The translations under genes and the position numbers were made by a program. DNA of 64,000 nt from Pachyseris speciosa. Taxonomy: Eukaryota; Cnidaria; Anthozoa; Scleractinia; Pachyseridae. The notes beneath the pieces were generated by a model. The model did not search any database, was not told the origin of the DNA, and worked only from the letters and a program-made list of their open reading frames with translations. Within the stretch, counting starts at the first letter, position 1. Each line of letters begins with the position of its first letter. The stretch covers positions 1,557,501 to 1,621,500 of the forward strand of contig JAEMWC010000020.1 of the NCBI GenBank assembly GCA_016490735.1, written 5' to 3'. Below are positions 1 through 12,800 of this stretch, one piece after another.

Positions 1-1779
1 CAATAAAGGGTAAAAACTGATCGTTAAGAGCAGTCAACAGGAATTGACCGCGGTTCAGAAACAACAGAACAACAAACATAAGTATTACAAGAAAACAAAG
101 CACGATACGAATAATATTTCTCCGAAGATTCTAGGAGAAGGTGGAGAAATTAGACAAGTAACAAAATTTGCTTAGCAATTTTGACATAAATGTCCGTAGA
201 AAAGACAAAAATGAGGTCCACACCTCATTTTTTAGAGCAGTCAACAGGAATCACTGAGGCAGCAATCACTCGGAACGCGACAGAGCTGAATAATAGCGCC
301 ATTTCCCACAAAATCTTTCCTTGGCTGACACAAAACGCTAAAGAGCTTTGATAGTTTTACTGGTACTTCCCATGTCTTCCGAAGAACCTTCTTCAATTAA
401 TGATTCTCAGTGGCGAAGCGTCATCCAGTTAACGAAGAAAGCGCTTGCCAAACCACACCAGCATTTCTCTAGCAGACCCGTCCACAATAAAATTTATCAA
501 AGCCAGCCCAGTCAGTCAACCCATTTCGGTGTTTAACATCCAAACGCTTATTCTTACCGGTTCAAACAAATTAAGACGACATGTTTATAGACGGCGAAAC
601 TAAATATTGTTGTTTACAGGCCGCTTTCGACGAAGATTTCAAATGACGAGTGAAGCGCGCTGGTCTTTGACATTTTTGACAGCATTTTGACAACTATATG
701 TCAGATTTTGAGACGTGCACATGCACATGCATTTGATCGGCTTTTTTTTTCACTCGAGCTTGAGTTTCCGCCTTTAATGCTTAATTTTACGAGTTATTAA
801 CATAAGGGCAAAAGTTTCTTAACGCTGTTGAGGTACCAAGGTCGAAAAACAGTCAGCCAAGCCGAGTAAAAACACTCGTTCGCTTGCAAAGAAAACAACG
901 TAACAAAAAAAAACCCAAACAATTCAACTACTTCTTTGCGTCCAAAACGAGTACAAATGATTGTTATTTATATGCATTCGAGAGAAAAATACAAGTTTCA
1001 TTCCTGAACAAAAGTAACAACGATTAAACCAAACGTTAAGCTTCTATTTATTTAATTTACCTCACTGTCCTGCGCTGTGTTGAAGAGGTTTCTACCACTT
1101 GAAAATACGTAAGCTTCAGTAAAGTAAAAACAAGCATCCGCAAAAATAGCAAACGGTTTTTCCAAAGAAAGAGCGTCTTCCACAGAGTTTGAACTACTCA
1201 TTCCTCCCATTAATACCGGAACTGTTAAGTGACTTTTCTTGGTGAGATGCAAGATGCCGCGGTGAAGTGAAAGCCCTTAAAGCGTTGAATTATACTGTTT
1301 TCAACCGCACAATCGATCCAAGTTTGAAGCTTTTCCTGAGAAAAACCTTTCGTCCTTCCTTTCATCACTTGAAAATTCACCTTCCGGAGTATCTTTTGAC
1401 AAGTTCTTGATTTTTATGTTTTTACGCGAAAGACAAACTTCGATCGAAGAAAACCAACTGAATGTGAAATTACGAGCCGCAGAAAGCGCGCGAAAAATTT
1501 AAAAGCCTCGATTTGGTTTGGGTGTCCCACACCTGGCTTGAGCCTGCGATCCAATCGAAAGCTAGTACCTGGTCAGCGGTCAACTTCAAAAAAACAGCTG
1601 ATCTCGATGAGGTCTTAACTTGAGCCCGCGATATGGTCACGTGACACTGGTCAGCAGATACCTTGTTTTGACAGGTGTCAATTGGCTCTAAGATGGATGT
1701 CCAGTATCAAAGACTTACGCTGTAAACTAGCTGGTCAGCTGGGCCAGGTGGAGTATGGCCGCCATGTTGGATTATTATG

Positions 1780-1810
<31 letters not shown>

Positions 1811-1866
1811 GACTCCGTCGTCGTCGTCGTGCGTACGCGCCCACGAGTAATATCGCTAGCCATTTT

Positions 1867-1898
<32 letters not shown>

Positions 1899-2902
1899 AG
1901 GTATGGTGCTCCGCTTGGCGGCCCTGCGGGCCGCCGGAGCTCCGCTATTATGTGCCACTCTGTGTGGGTGAAAGATAAAGGATGAAATAATATTGCCAGC
2001 GGGCGATAACTGTGATGGCCTTTGATCTTTCTTTGAAAGGTTTTTTCGTTTTGTTATTTCAATAGAACGCTTCCTGTGCCACTTAACATTTTTTCGTACT
2101 CAACACAGAATTCAAATTTCGCAGCACAACGTCATGATCTAAATTAAACAAAAACTATTCTGGTAAAAAACATGGTTAAAATCGAACGACGTTTCGACCG
2201 TTCTACGGTCATTCTCAAGTTCAATGTTAAGGCTAAAAGGAATTATCATATATATAAGCATGGCTTACCCCCAAAAGATCTTTCCAGCCCCTCCCCCTGC
2301 TCCCCTGGGTTACTTCCAGAATACCTTAACAAAATTATAACAAAGGCGATAAAACTAGATCACGTATTCCAGAGTCGTGTAGGCCTGTCAACCCCTATTC
2401 TCGTATATATTTCATTTCACACAAAGATTTGATTAACTAGGGTATCCAAAAAACATACCCGGCCGAAAAAATTTCAAAACGTAACTGCCTCTACTTCAAC
2501 TCAACAAATTTCATAAACGTTTTTTGATTCTTTTGTATAGAGCCATAATGGAGTATCAGCATTTTCAAAGGGTTTCAGAGCCCGCCCGAATAGTCTGCTT
2601 AGATCCCCTGCTCTACTAAACATTAAAAAAAACACCCTTATAGACAAAAATGTTGGATAGATAGGTAGCTAGACAAAGAAACAGTGTATATTTTGCTTCA
2701 CTCGGTTGCAGGAGTGGGCAATATAAATACACGAAGCGTGAGCTAAATACCGCATACAGATAGAAAATCCATTGATTGATTGATCGATCGATCGATTGAC
2801 TTGGTGATTGCTGGACAAATTGATACTTTTGACGAAATGAAGAACGATTTGAAGACCCAGAAATTCGCAAAACACGATCTATTAAATATACATTTGTTTC
2901 AG
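1..2902. other. Upstream flank of copy A; no gene recognised
   Basis: No coding exon could be supported here. An 18-base direct repeat (AGAGCAGTCAACAGGAAT) occurs at 27-44 and 234-251, and a short hairpin with AAATGAGGT arms lies at about 209-233. A TTA-rich stretch is at about 1771-1810 and a GATT/GATC simple repeat at about 2771-2800. Positions 1500-1760 look like dispersed repeat sequence by their wording. The splice acceptor at 2901-2902 just before the copy A start codon implies that a 5' non-coding exon and the promoter lie somewhere in this stretch or further upstream, but neither could be placed. Confidence 0.5.
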
Positions 2903-2915
2903 ATAAGCAATCGTC
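2901..2915 (+). other. Splice acceptor and 5' UTR tail of copy A
   Basis: A pyrimidine-rich tract ends in AG at 2901-2902, followed by a 13-base leader and the ATG at 2916. Copy B has the same arrangement and nearly the same leader (acceptor 23606-23607, ATG 23621). Copy C has an acceptor at 54646-54647 and its ATG at 54657. This points to a 5' UTR intron in all three genes. Confidence 0.65.
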
Positions 2916-5900
2916 ATGTTTTCTCCTCGCAAGAAATCTGGGAAAAAGAAAGTTGAGAAGAAGGAGCAGAAGGGGAAAGCACATATGTTTAATCAAAGAT
3001 CGAGTGTTTTGTGTTCGAAGCGTAGCGGTGAAGCCAAACCCTGGGCAGCTGTGGGAACATGGTTTCTGGGACCTAAGGCAGAGAATGCTGACGTATTTGA
3101 AAAGCTCATGAATAAAGCCGTTCATTCTCATTTCAAATTCCGAGAAGGGTGAGTGTGAATGTAAATAATATTATCGAAGTAGTCAATCTCACGGTAAACT
3201 CCATACCTTGGTAGAGAACCGGACTACCGTGCGGGAGGTCGCGGGATCAAACCCCGGCCGGACCAACACTCAGGGTCGTTAATGGTAATGGTAATGGAAT
3301 CATATACCGCACATATCACATAGTTTCGTGGCGGTTTTACGATGCCTCTCTTGGGTGAGATAAGACGTCAAATAATTGACTAATTCAAATAATTCTTCTT
3401 CCATCCTAACTCAGTCAAAGTTCTCATCCCAATTATCCCTCATTGGCATTGTTGTTCTTTGATCTACACGTGAATAGTATGATGCCACCGATTTGTTTCT
3501 ACATATCCAGGTTCTATCCGTGTGATCCCCCTTATGTGACTGATGAATTAAGGGCGGCTCCGTCTTTTAAGATATCTATGGAGAGAATGGAGAAAGAATT
3601 AGATAAAATGCAATGGGACTTGCACGAGTCAGTGCCTTTCTTCAGCACCAGATACAAGGTGGGTAAACCACAGAGTGCCGTAATTATAAATGGTGGCAAT
3701 TTGCTACAACTATATTCTTACAGGCGTGTAATTTAAACAATGTCTTTGAAATTTCGTCGCTGATCGCTTGTTTAAAAACTATGAAAAAAAAAGTGACACG
3801 TCCTAGTCTTGAGATTAAAGTTAGTTAGGAAACACTATCGCAAATCTCTTGGCAAAGGGTACTAATGTCTTGCGGGCATTTAATAAAACACAATTCGGAT
3901 ACAGCTGTGAAAAACAACGTGAAGGCTTTTGGCTCCGCACATGCAAAACAACCTTCCTCCCATTGATTAAGGCTGAAATATTACGAGCAAGGTGTAACCA
4001 GCTCCAAGAGCAGGGTTGAGAAAAAGGGGAATTTCTTTAACTGTAAACGTTGAAACTTTACATGACCATACAAATTGAAATTTACCGTAAAAAAAATTAC
4101 ATGAAATTTACAGTTGCAGATACACCATGTAAATCTCATTTAAATCGTTTTTGGCTGGGTACCATACAAAAATAATATTTTCAAGACCACGTAAAAACCT
4201 CTATTCTGGACAAATTTACAGTGTGTTGCTTGTAGAAGCTTACAACTAACAAATTTCAAGGAGGTAGTGGTCTTGTAATTTTTCTTGCATTACGTGTTGT
4301 CTAACTGTAAATTTACATTCAGGGACATGTGAACTGGGACACTGCAGTGCCAGCCAACCTTGGATATATAGCTTCAATCCTATGGAACCAAAATAACTGC
4401 GCAGGAGAAGGCGGCCCTAAGACAACAGAGTACGAAGTCGAGGCTGGTAGCGATCTGTGTGAGATGGTAGGCTTTAATAGAGATGACAGCATGGGACACT
4501 TGGTGACTGGCGGGTCAATCGCAAACATTGAGGCATTGTGGGTAGCCAGAAATCTCAAATATTACCCACTGGGACTTCAAGAGGCATTGATCAAAGATGA
4601 CCGGCTAAAGGCAGCAAGTAAATACGAGGTAAAATGTTTCAAACTTTTAAAGCTAGTTTTCACCACGGTAACAAGAAGCGAAGTGAATAAGAAATATCCT
4701 GGCTTACTCTTAGTACGTTTTTAAGGTTCTTATAAAAGGATCAATTAACTGATCTTTCTTACACGATTCGGAAGGTCGGTCTTAATGAAATTTCGTATTT
4801 CTCTTACCTAACATCACTGACTAGTGAACGCATTTTAGGCATTACTAAAGAGAGTTTGGTATGGAAATCGGAAATTGATGGTTCTGATTTACGTACAAAT
4901 GATTAATTGTCTTGTCGCCATTATTAACAACTGTAATCGTTAGTCAAATCTTCAAGTTAAAGACGGTTATCAGTGCCAGCTTTAAATTTTACTTTAGATC
5001 TGATTGTCCATAGGCCCATATCTTTTTTCACAAGTTATATCTACGGAATGAAACATTCGCAATTGGTTACAATTTAAGTATTTTTTTGCTCTGATCAGTC
5101 GATTTTTTCCAAGGAGCTGAACCGGCATAATTTTTAAGTATGGAACGCCTTTTGGATAATCTGCAATTTATTTCCTTAAATGCAGATATGTCTGCCGCAA
5201 AGAGATGGACAACCAGTTCAGCTGGTGGATGCAACGCAATGGGAACTACTTAATTTGGACACTGACGCCATTATCAAGATGCCATTCGATGTGGCCAAAC
5301 TAACTGGACTAGACCAAGGGGAGTTCAGAGAAATCATGGGAAATTACCTCTATGAGTCCATCGGTGCTCAGGAATTTTGCCTTCGCCACAAGCTGACCAA
5401 TTCTCCCTGTGTTGTTGTGGGGAAGACATATCACGTGTCATTGCTGAAAGCAGTCACCATCCTCGGACTGGGAAAGGAATGCCTTGTGACAGTGCCAGTT
5501 GACAACAATGCCAGGTTGGATTCTGCAAGTAAGTCCAATTTTTAACGTTTAACGACAGCTTGTTTTCCTCGGTTGCACTTAACAGCCGTATGCAGCTTAT
5601 TATTTCCTGTATTGCTTAAGACAGCTGTGTGTTATTGGAATTTAAGTGAAATTAGATTAGGTTTTTTTTTTAAATGTTCGTTGTTGTCAGTAGTTAAAGT
5701 TTGTCTGATGTCTATTCCCTGGGACGTGAAGGTGGACAAGGGACAAGGTAAGGGAGGTGGTTAAATCCACACCCATGGATTTTCATATTTTGAAAAACCC
5801 AAAGCTGAACTGAGGCAATTGGCAAGGGTGCATTGAACATCGTACTTGACCTGTATATTACAAGCAACCCTTACAGTAACATGTTGAATGACTTGGTCAA

Positions 5901-6825
5901 CGGAGACGCATGCATTTGAATTGCACTGAACTGTTTTATATTTCCTTTTAGAACTAGCACTGACCCTAGAGCACAAGATGCTAAAACAAATTCCTGTGAT
6001 CAGCGTGATAGGCATTATGGGAACAACAGAAGAGAGTGCTGTAGATCCCTTGGATAAAATCTTGGAAATCAGAAAAAACCTGCGAATCCGTGTACGTTTC
6101 ATTTTAGATTGAAACTACTGTTAATTGTGAAACTAATGCCAGAGTATTAGTTGTTGATTAAATTTGTTCGCAATGATCCGTTTTTTGTAATGTCTATTGA
6201 ACGATATAAAGTCTTTAACGGCTTTCGTTTTGTGAATCGGCACAGTTGTGCTGCTTATTAATGTTGTCGAGCTTTGGTTTTTGCTAGTAGTAGTTGCAGC
6301 AGCAGCAGCAGCAGTGGCAGCTGTAGCAGAAGCTAAAGGCGGCGAAACAATAAGGAGGATTACGTCTTTCGGTTCCTCTCGTTCAAGCAAAGCGAGTACG
6401 CAACATTGATTTAACAAGACTAGCACTAGCTGCAAATATCTCCAGTCCAGCGTTGCTCTTCAGACTTGTTTCACCCGCTGCACAAAAGAATCTTAAGACA
6501 TTTCAAAAGTAACTTTAGTTGCAAGCATTCTCAAGTGGTTCCTAACATTTACTTGCTCCCTTTGGTGGTCGTTGTCGAGTCGACTCGAAGTTATAAACCA
6601 TCACGAAAGCATGAATACTCTTTTTACTCACAGGGCCTCAATTTTAGCATCCACGCTGATGCTGCCTGGGGAGCATACTTTTCCTGTATGCTGCGAGATC
6701 CTCCACCAGGTGATGCCATGCCAAGCGCTACTGAAGAAGGGTTCGTCCCTGAGCTCTCACTTAACACGCACGTGACCAACCAGCTGAAGGTTTGTTCAGT
6801 GATTCCTTTGTTTTTGCTAACTGAG

Positions 6826-6865
<40 letters not shown>

Positions 6866-9800
6866 TTAATATTCATATTAATAACAACAACAACAACTAA
6901 GTGAAGCACGATCTTTCGGATGAGTGTAGTCCTGAGAGGGACTGTTTATGGTGACATTGACTGACGTTTCGACAACCTGAGCGGGAGTCATCATCAGAGT
7001 CAAGTGATTTGAGTAACGTCAGGAGATGGTATAAGTCCTCCGGTCGTTGATGCGATTGGTCAACAAAGTCGTGATATTATTGTTCGTCTGTCAGTTAAGC
7101 CGTGATGTTATTGGCTATGAAGACTGTAAACCGTGATTGGTGCGTTTCGATCCGTCTTTTGCTAGTCAAATATCCGTAGGTGAATTGTTGGTCAAATTAG
7201 TCGGTTTGTCTGTTGTTGATATCCTTAATAAATCGTTTGTAAGGTGCGGGAAGCTGTTGGCAAAGGTTCAGTGGTGTCTGTTCTAAGTTAGTAAAGCAAC
7301 TTTCCAGTGCGAACCGTTGGTGGTAGTTAGTACAGTAGGTAATGCATTTAGCAGAGTACAATTACAATCACAATTACAATTACAATTCAGTTCAATTTCA
7401 ATTTATTCAACGTATTTACCAAGTAGAGCCTAATAATATAAAAGTAGAACAAAATAAATAAATCAATCAAAAATAGGAAATCAGATACAAACATATACAA
7501 AAGGTTCAGTCCGTCTCCGTCCACAAATAGCAAAGGCTAATCGCGGTGGGCGGACGAACACGCAGTCCGTGGTTAACCGATCAACTAATCACATTAACAA
7601 ATAAAATAAATTACAAAGGAAGTACAACCAACTAAAACCATTAAGAATTACCAGTAATTATCAGTACGATCACAAATACAAACTACAACAATATTAGATT
7701 AAAGGAATGAAAACAAGATGATATGAAAACGAAAATAGGCGGAATAAGAAGAGTCCCAGTCGATTGTGTTGTTTGTCAGTAAATGGTACTCAGCAATGTT
7801 ATTGTTGATGTCACCATTTCTCGTCGCTCGTTTGTGTTCAGTCAGTCTTACGTTCGAATTTCTGCCAATCTCACCGATATCAGTGGCCTGACACTCGCAG
7901 CATTCTATCTTGTAAACTGCTCCCTGGCTGTCCTTTGGTTCGTCTTTGTCCTTCAGTAACGTTAACCCTCGGCCGTGTTTATAGTAAAAAGGCGAGTGGG
8001 GCCGAGCAAATATTTGAAACAAAACGAGTTGAAATAAACACAACAAGGTTAATATGGTCAAGGAACATCAGGAAATAAAGAAATGAACGGCTGGATATAA
8101 TTTTCCCTTGAAACCGACAACCATGAAAAACGTCATTAAAAATCGTCTCGCAGCGGAATTAACGAGCAGAAATACCCCAACTGGAACCGAAAAACAAATG
8201 GAATTCATTGCTGAGCTGTTAATGTTCAGCTTATAGCAAAGCACACTTACTTGGCCCTGCCTCCCCCTCCCCCCCGGCCCCTCCCTCTGCGCGGTCCCTG
8301 AATGGAAAAAAATGTTTTCCACAAGTCTGTAAATATGCTCACATGCCAGTCTATTCAAAACAAAGTAAACAACCACTACTTGCAGCAAAGTTTTAATACA
8401 GCAGCATTCACTTTTGAAAATCTACTGTCATCTATCTTACGATCCTAAAAACCTACAAATTAACACAAATTGAAAATGTTCTTTTAGCTGCACTCGATGC
8501 AACACATCAAGTTCGCTTGAGGAATCAGCGACCTCTCCGACAACTATTCACCAGAGTATTTATTCTCCCACGCAGACGTATTTTGGGAAGTCGTAAAAAT
8601 ACGAGTCTCCTAAAAACGACTGAGTGGGAGGCTTCAGAGCAGACAGAGTATTCAGCTCCGAAAGAATTCTTGTCTTCAGTGGAATCTATAAAAATACGCA
8701 ATAGAAATAACAACAACGTTTTCCTTGAGTGCGATAAAGTTTCTATCCTCATAACTTTTTCCAAAAGGGCTAAAAGTGGAGCTTCTTTGTTGTTCTCGGA
8801 CAGTTGCACTGAAGTTCATTCAATTTTGCCCAAAAACGTTGGGCAAAGGTTTTCGCGCCCTTTTTGTTTAGTCATGTGATAGGAAAATGTTTTCTCTTAA
8901 CGGTTTTACCTTTCTCTCAGTCCCTTTCTTTCTCTCTTTTTGTTCAAATTCTCAGTTATGTGTCTTAGAGTTATCAATAAAACAGTTATTCTACTCGGGC
9001 TTGCTGGATATGAAATGACTTCATATCCAGTGCACCCTCGTAGAATTATTGTTAAAGATTGAGCAGGAGAATTGTGTTGTCATTCAACACCTTGAAAACA
9101 AAGCGCACTTTACTGAGTTTATTGCAGAAAAGCTGGAAAAGCCGTCATTTTTCTCTGCGACACACGGAATTAAACCTGTATCGCAGGGAATTACAGGACA
9201 CTACGAAATATTGAGAGCGACATGATCATGTTTGGACATTGTCACCATGTGTTCAAGGATAAATATCTCCCTCTGATTTAAATTTTAAAAAAAGTTCGAA
9301 GAACCAATTGGACAGTCGCTGAGATAATTTAATTCTCCAGTCATTCCCCAACAGGGCGGCCATAAAGTCCAATTTCTTTGGCTCAGACCCAGATCGTAAC
9401 AATGGAAATGTAGTTGGACAATACGCATTATGTATTAATATTACACGATGTTGCTTTAATGAGATTTTAGGGGTTTACTGCGGTGTAAAAACCTGGCGAA
9501 GTTTTCTTTGTTTTATGAGGTAATGCTTTGCTGTACACTATTGCTTAGAATGTTTTGTTTTCTTTGTTTTACGGCGTTTGTTAGTTTCACAGGTGTTTAC
9601 ACCGAGGTAGAGACGATTTTAGTTTATTAATAAAATGGAGTTCCAGGTATGAACTTTCAAGTTAATGTAAACTTGTTCTATGCTGTTCAGTCTTTTATTT
9701 CCCTATCAAATCGTTTCTCGTGATTGAATCTATGTACTTATTTATTTAATTATTTATTTTATTTTGTATTTTATTGTTTTAGTTTCTGTTTTTGTTGTTG

Positions 9801-12800
9801 TCGTTGTTGTGTCCTAGCTTTGACCTTGATGTATAATAATAATGTAAACGGCATAAGCTCTCTTGATGAGTACTATCTGCTCTTAGAGCAAATGCCGAAA
9901 AAAAATATTGTTTATAAAAAAAAAAATTGAAAGTTACAACCTAATTAAGTTCTTTGTCTCTTGTACAAAGGTCCTAAAAGAGTGCGACACCGTTACATGC
10001 GATCCACACAAGTCTGGGTTCTGTCCATACCCGGCTGGGGCCATTTGCTATCGTGACAAGAACCTGAACAACTTCCTGAACCTTACAAGTGGCGTGCTCT
10101 ACTATCATGGGAGTGTTAATCTCGGAGATTATGGCATTGAGGGTTCAAAACCTGGTGCAGCTGCTTGTGGTGTGCTGCTGGCCAATAAGGTGAGTTATCC
10201 TGGTGTCAATCTTCCCTCCTCCCTGTTATCTTCTGACTCAGTGGAACCTATCATTCTATCACGGTGTTGCCAATCGGATTAATTAATTTATTCATATACA
10301 CCATTAGCAGAATCACACAGCAGGGCTGAGTTGCTCGTAGCATGTTTCGTGCTAACCATTGGTTAAGATTTTCTTAAAATCTATAGGTTGTCATGGTATT
10401 TAACTCGGGTTAGCGCTAATCATGCTTCGAGCAACTGGGCCCAGATCTCTCTCTTAAAGGAAGCCTCCACTCTTACAACAAACTGACGCTAAGTTGTAGG
10501 AAATTAGTAGATTTCAAATTTTGTTTTAAAACGTGGATTTTACATTTAAGTGTACAAGAAAATGGATATAATCCCCTATTTTCCGGGCGCGGCCATTTTG
10601 GATTTGATGACGTGTAATGGTTGCCCTATTGTTTAACTGCTTCATTTGCTTCCTGACAATAGCTGCAACCATTTCACGTCTCAAATCCAAAACGGCCGCG
10701 CCCCGGAAATTTGAAAGCGGAAATAGGCAATAATGATATCGATTTTTTTGTACACTTAAATGTTATATCCACTTTTAAAAACAAAATTTGGACGTTAGTA
10801 ATTACTACAATTTAGCGTGAATTTGTTGTAAGAGTGGGGTTCCCTTTAAACAATGTCGTGCAACAAGAGGTAGAACCAGGCCTTTTGATTTGGCTATTCA
10901 TTGGGTGCTTTTCCTATCTTGGTCGCTGGTGAAAACATCTAATCTCTATTAAATTTCAGCAGTTACGTCTTGCCTCTGGAATAATAGTGCAAAAACCATT
11001 CCTTCTTCATTGAGCTTTGCCCAACCTTGCCATGTTAACGGTATGATGTTAGATCGAACATGTTAGTTGCTTCCTGATGCCTGGAATACGTAAACCCTTT
11101 ATGAACTAAACTTACTTCTTCATGGTTAATTATTGACTGACAGCCGGCAGTAGATCATCCAAAAACAGTTTAATTGTGCATTAGGGTTCATATGTGAGGG
11201 ATATACTCTTAATGTTACTCCCGTGTTGTCGGTTAACAAAGCATGTATCTTTTATAAAAGATTGGTGACTTTTTCTTAATAATCTCTCTCTCTCTCTCAG
11301 CGTGGAATTATTTCTTCTATTTAAATTAAAGCCAGTGCAGTCCATGAAACCCTTAAGGAAATCCTTACGTGCACCCATTAAGACATTATCATTTACCGTA
11401 TAAATCTTAGACACTTAATTCAGGGCCTTCTTAGAAACCAATTCGCTGAAATTGAAGAAACTCCGTGTTTAAACAAACAATTGTCTTTTCTTTCTCTTTC
11501 TCAGGTCATTGGACTTCACAAGAACGGTTACGGGCGCATTTTGGCAGAGTGTATGTTTACCTCAAAAATTCTGTACTGTTACTGGGCGTGTCTGGCAGAG
11601 GACGATGACAACTTTGTTGTCGCAACTAACCAGCCCTTACCCTCTCCTCCAGAAGACGCCAAGGCCTTTATGAGAACGAAGATTCTCGGAAAGTCAAACG
11701 AGGAGATTGCTAAGGTACAATTTGAAACAATTTTTATTAGCACACATTTTGCATGTCATACGGTTTATTGAGCATTTGTTTTGTCATAGCCTGTCTCCGG
11801 GGGACACTCCCAGAAAAATTGAGTGGGGGTGCGCGGCCTGCTTCCTGAAACCCTTACCCTATTTTACACCAAAATCTTCGATTTTCCTTCCGCTATTTCA
11901 GACCTGACCAAAAATTTCAATACCCTTTGTCAGACCTTTTTCACGTACAGGGTTAGCGGAAACATATTTTGAGAGAGTTTTTGTTAATGGTCTTATCGCC
12001 TAATGATGAAGTAGCTTCTTCTAAACAACATACCCAATGCAAGACTGGTGTGCACAAAACATACCCTATTTCAGACCAAAATGGTCAAAATCGATACCCT
12101 ATTTCAGACCAAAACGGCTCAAAAACCATACCCTTTGGGGCTGCACATGTCATAGTCTCCTTCGCAGACGTCTTTGGGCTCGTCACGTATTCCTTGCCCA
12201 CGAACGTCTGCTGAACTGAACTGCCACTTCCGTTCGTCGGCGGTTAGCCTTTGTCTTGAAGAAACCAATAACGAGCTGCGTAAGAATGGAAATCGACACC
12301 CGATTCACGTGCATCGTCTGTGAAAATAATCCAGGGGTCGAAGTCCTACTTTCAAAGAATTGGAAAACGAACTATGATTGGTTAACCGCCGTGAACGGAA
12401 GTGGTAGTTCAGTTCAGCAGACGTTCGTGGGCAAGGAACGCGTGACGAGCCCAAAGACGTCTGCGAAGGAGGTACACATGTCATGGCCCATATATATAAG
12501 GGAATACCCCCTCCCCTCCCCAGGAGCCCGTCCCAGGTGTTCAGACATAAAGTGTGGGGAGCGGCGAATATCGTCGCTCGCAACTTCTTTCGTTTACGCA
12601 ACTTCTACAATCTGAACGCCTGCAACAGGCTAATCGTATAAAGACTACAATAAAAGTTTTAAATCGCTCATGAGCACTCTAGCACATTCTCTTTCAGGGC
12701 AATGTAAAAGAAGCGCAAGTTGGAATGCTACACTCTTTGTCATAAGTAGACTGGGTTTGTTACCAGCCAACGTCTTTGCTCTGAGTGTTGGTTTGTTTTC

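Larger units (their letters stand above)
6905..8035 (-). mobile_element. Penelope-like retroelement 3' fragment (GIY-YIG domain), split by an insertion
   Basis: The minus strand encodes the C-terminal GIY-YIG endonuclease region typical of Penelope-like elements: GAVYKIECCEC, IGEIGRNSNVRLTEHKRA, and AEYHLLTNNTIDWDS ending near 7748. The reading resumes at about 7352 as AKCITYCTNYHQRFALES and FTNLEQTPLN and ends at a stop at 7197-7199. The intervening 395 bases are foreign. The downstream flank to 6905 carries a hammerhead-like core. No upstream reverse transcriptase is visible, so the copy is 5' truncated. It lies in intron 6 of copy A and is presumably inert. Confidence 0.8.

Noticed and set aside
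2616..3131. 171-residue minus-strand frame
   Set aside because: Overlaps exon 1 of copy A antisense and contains translated simple repeat; a shadow frame.
12256..12615. 119-residue plus frame and its antisense partner
   Set aside because: Lies within the arms of the 9-bp-duplication MITE and its host repeat.
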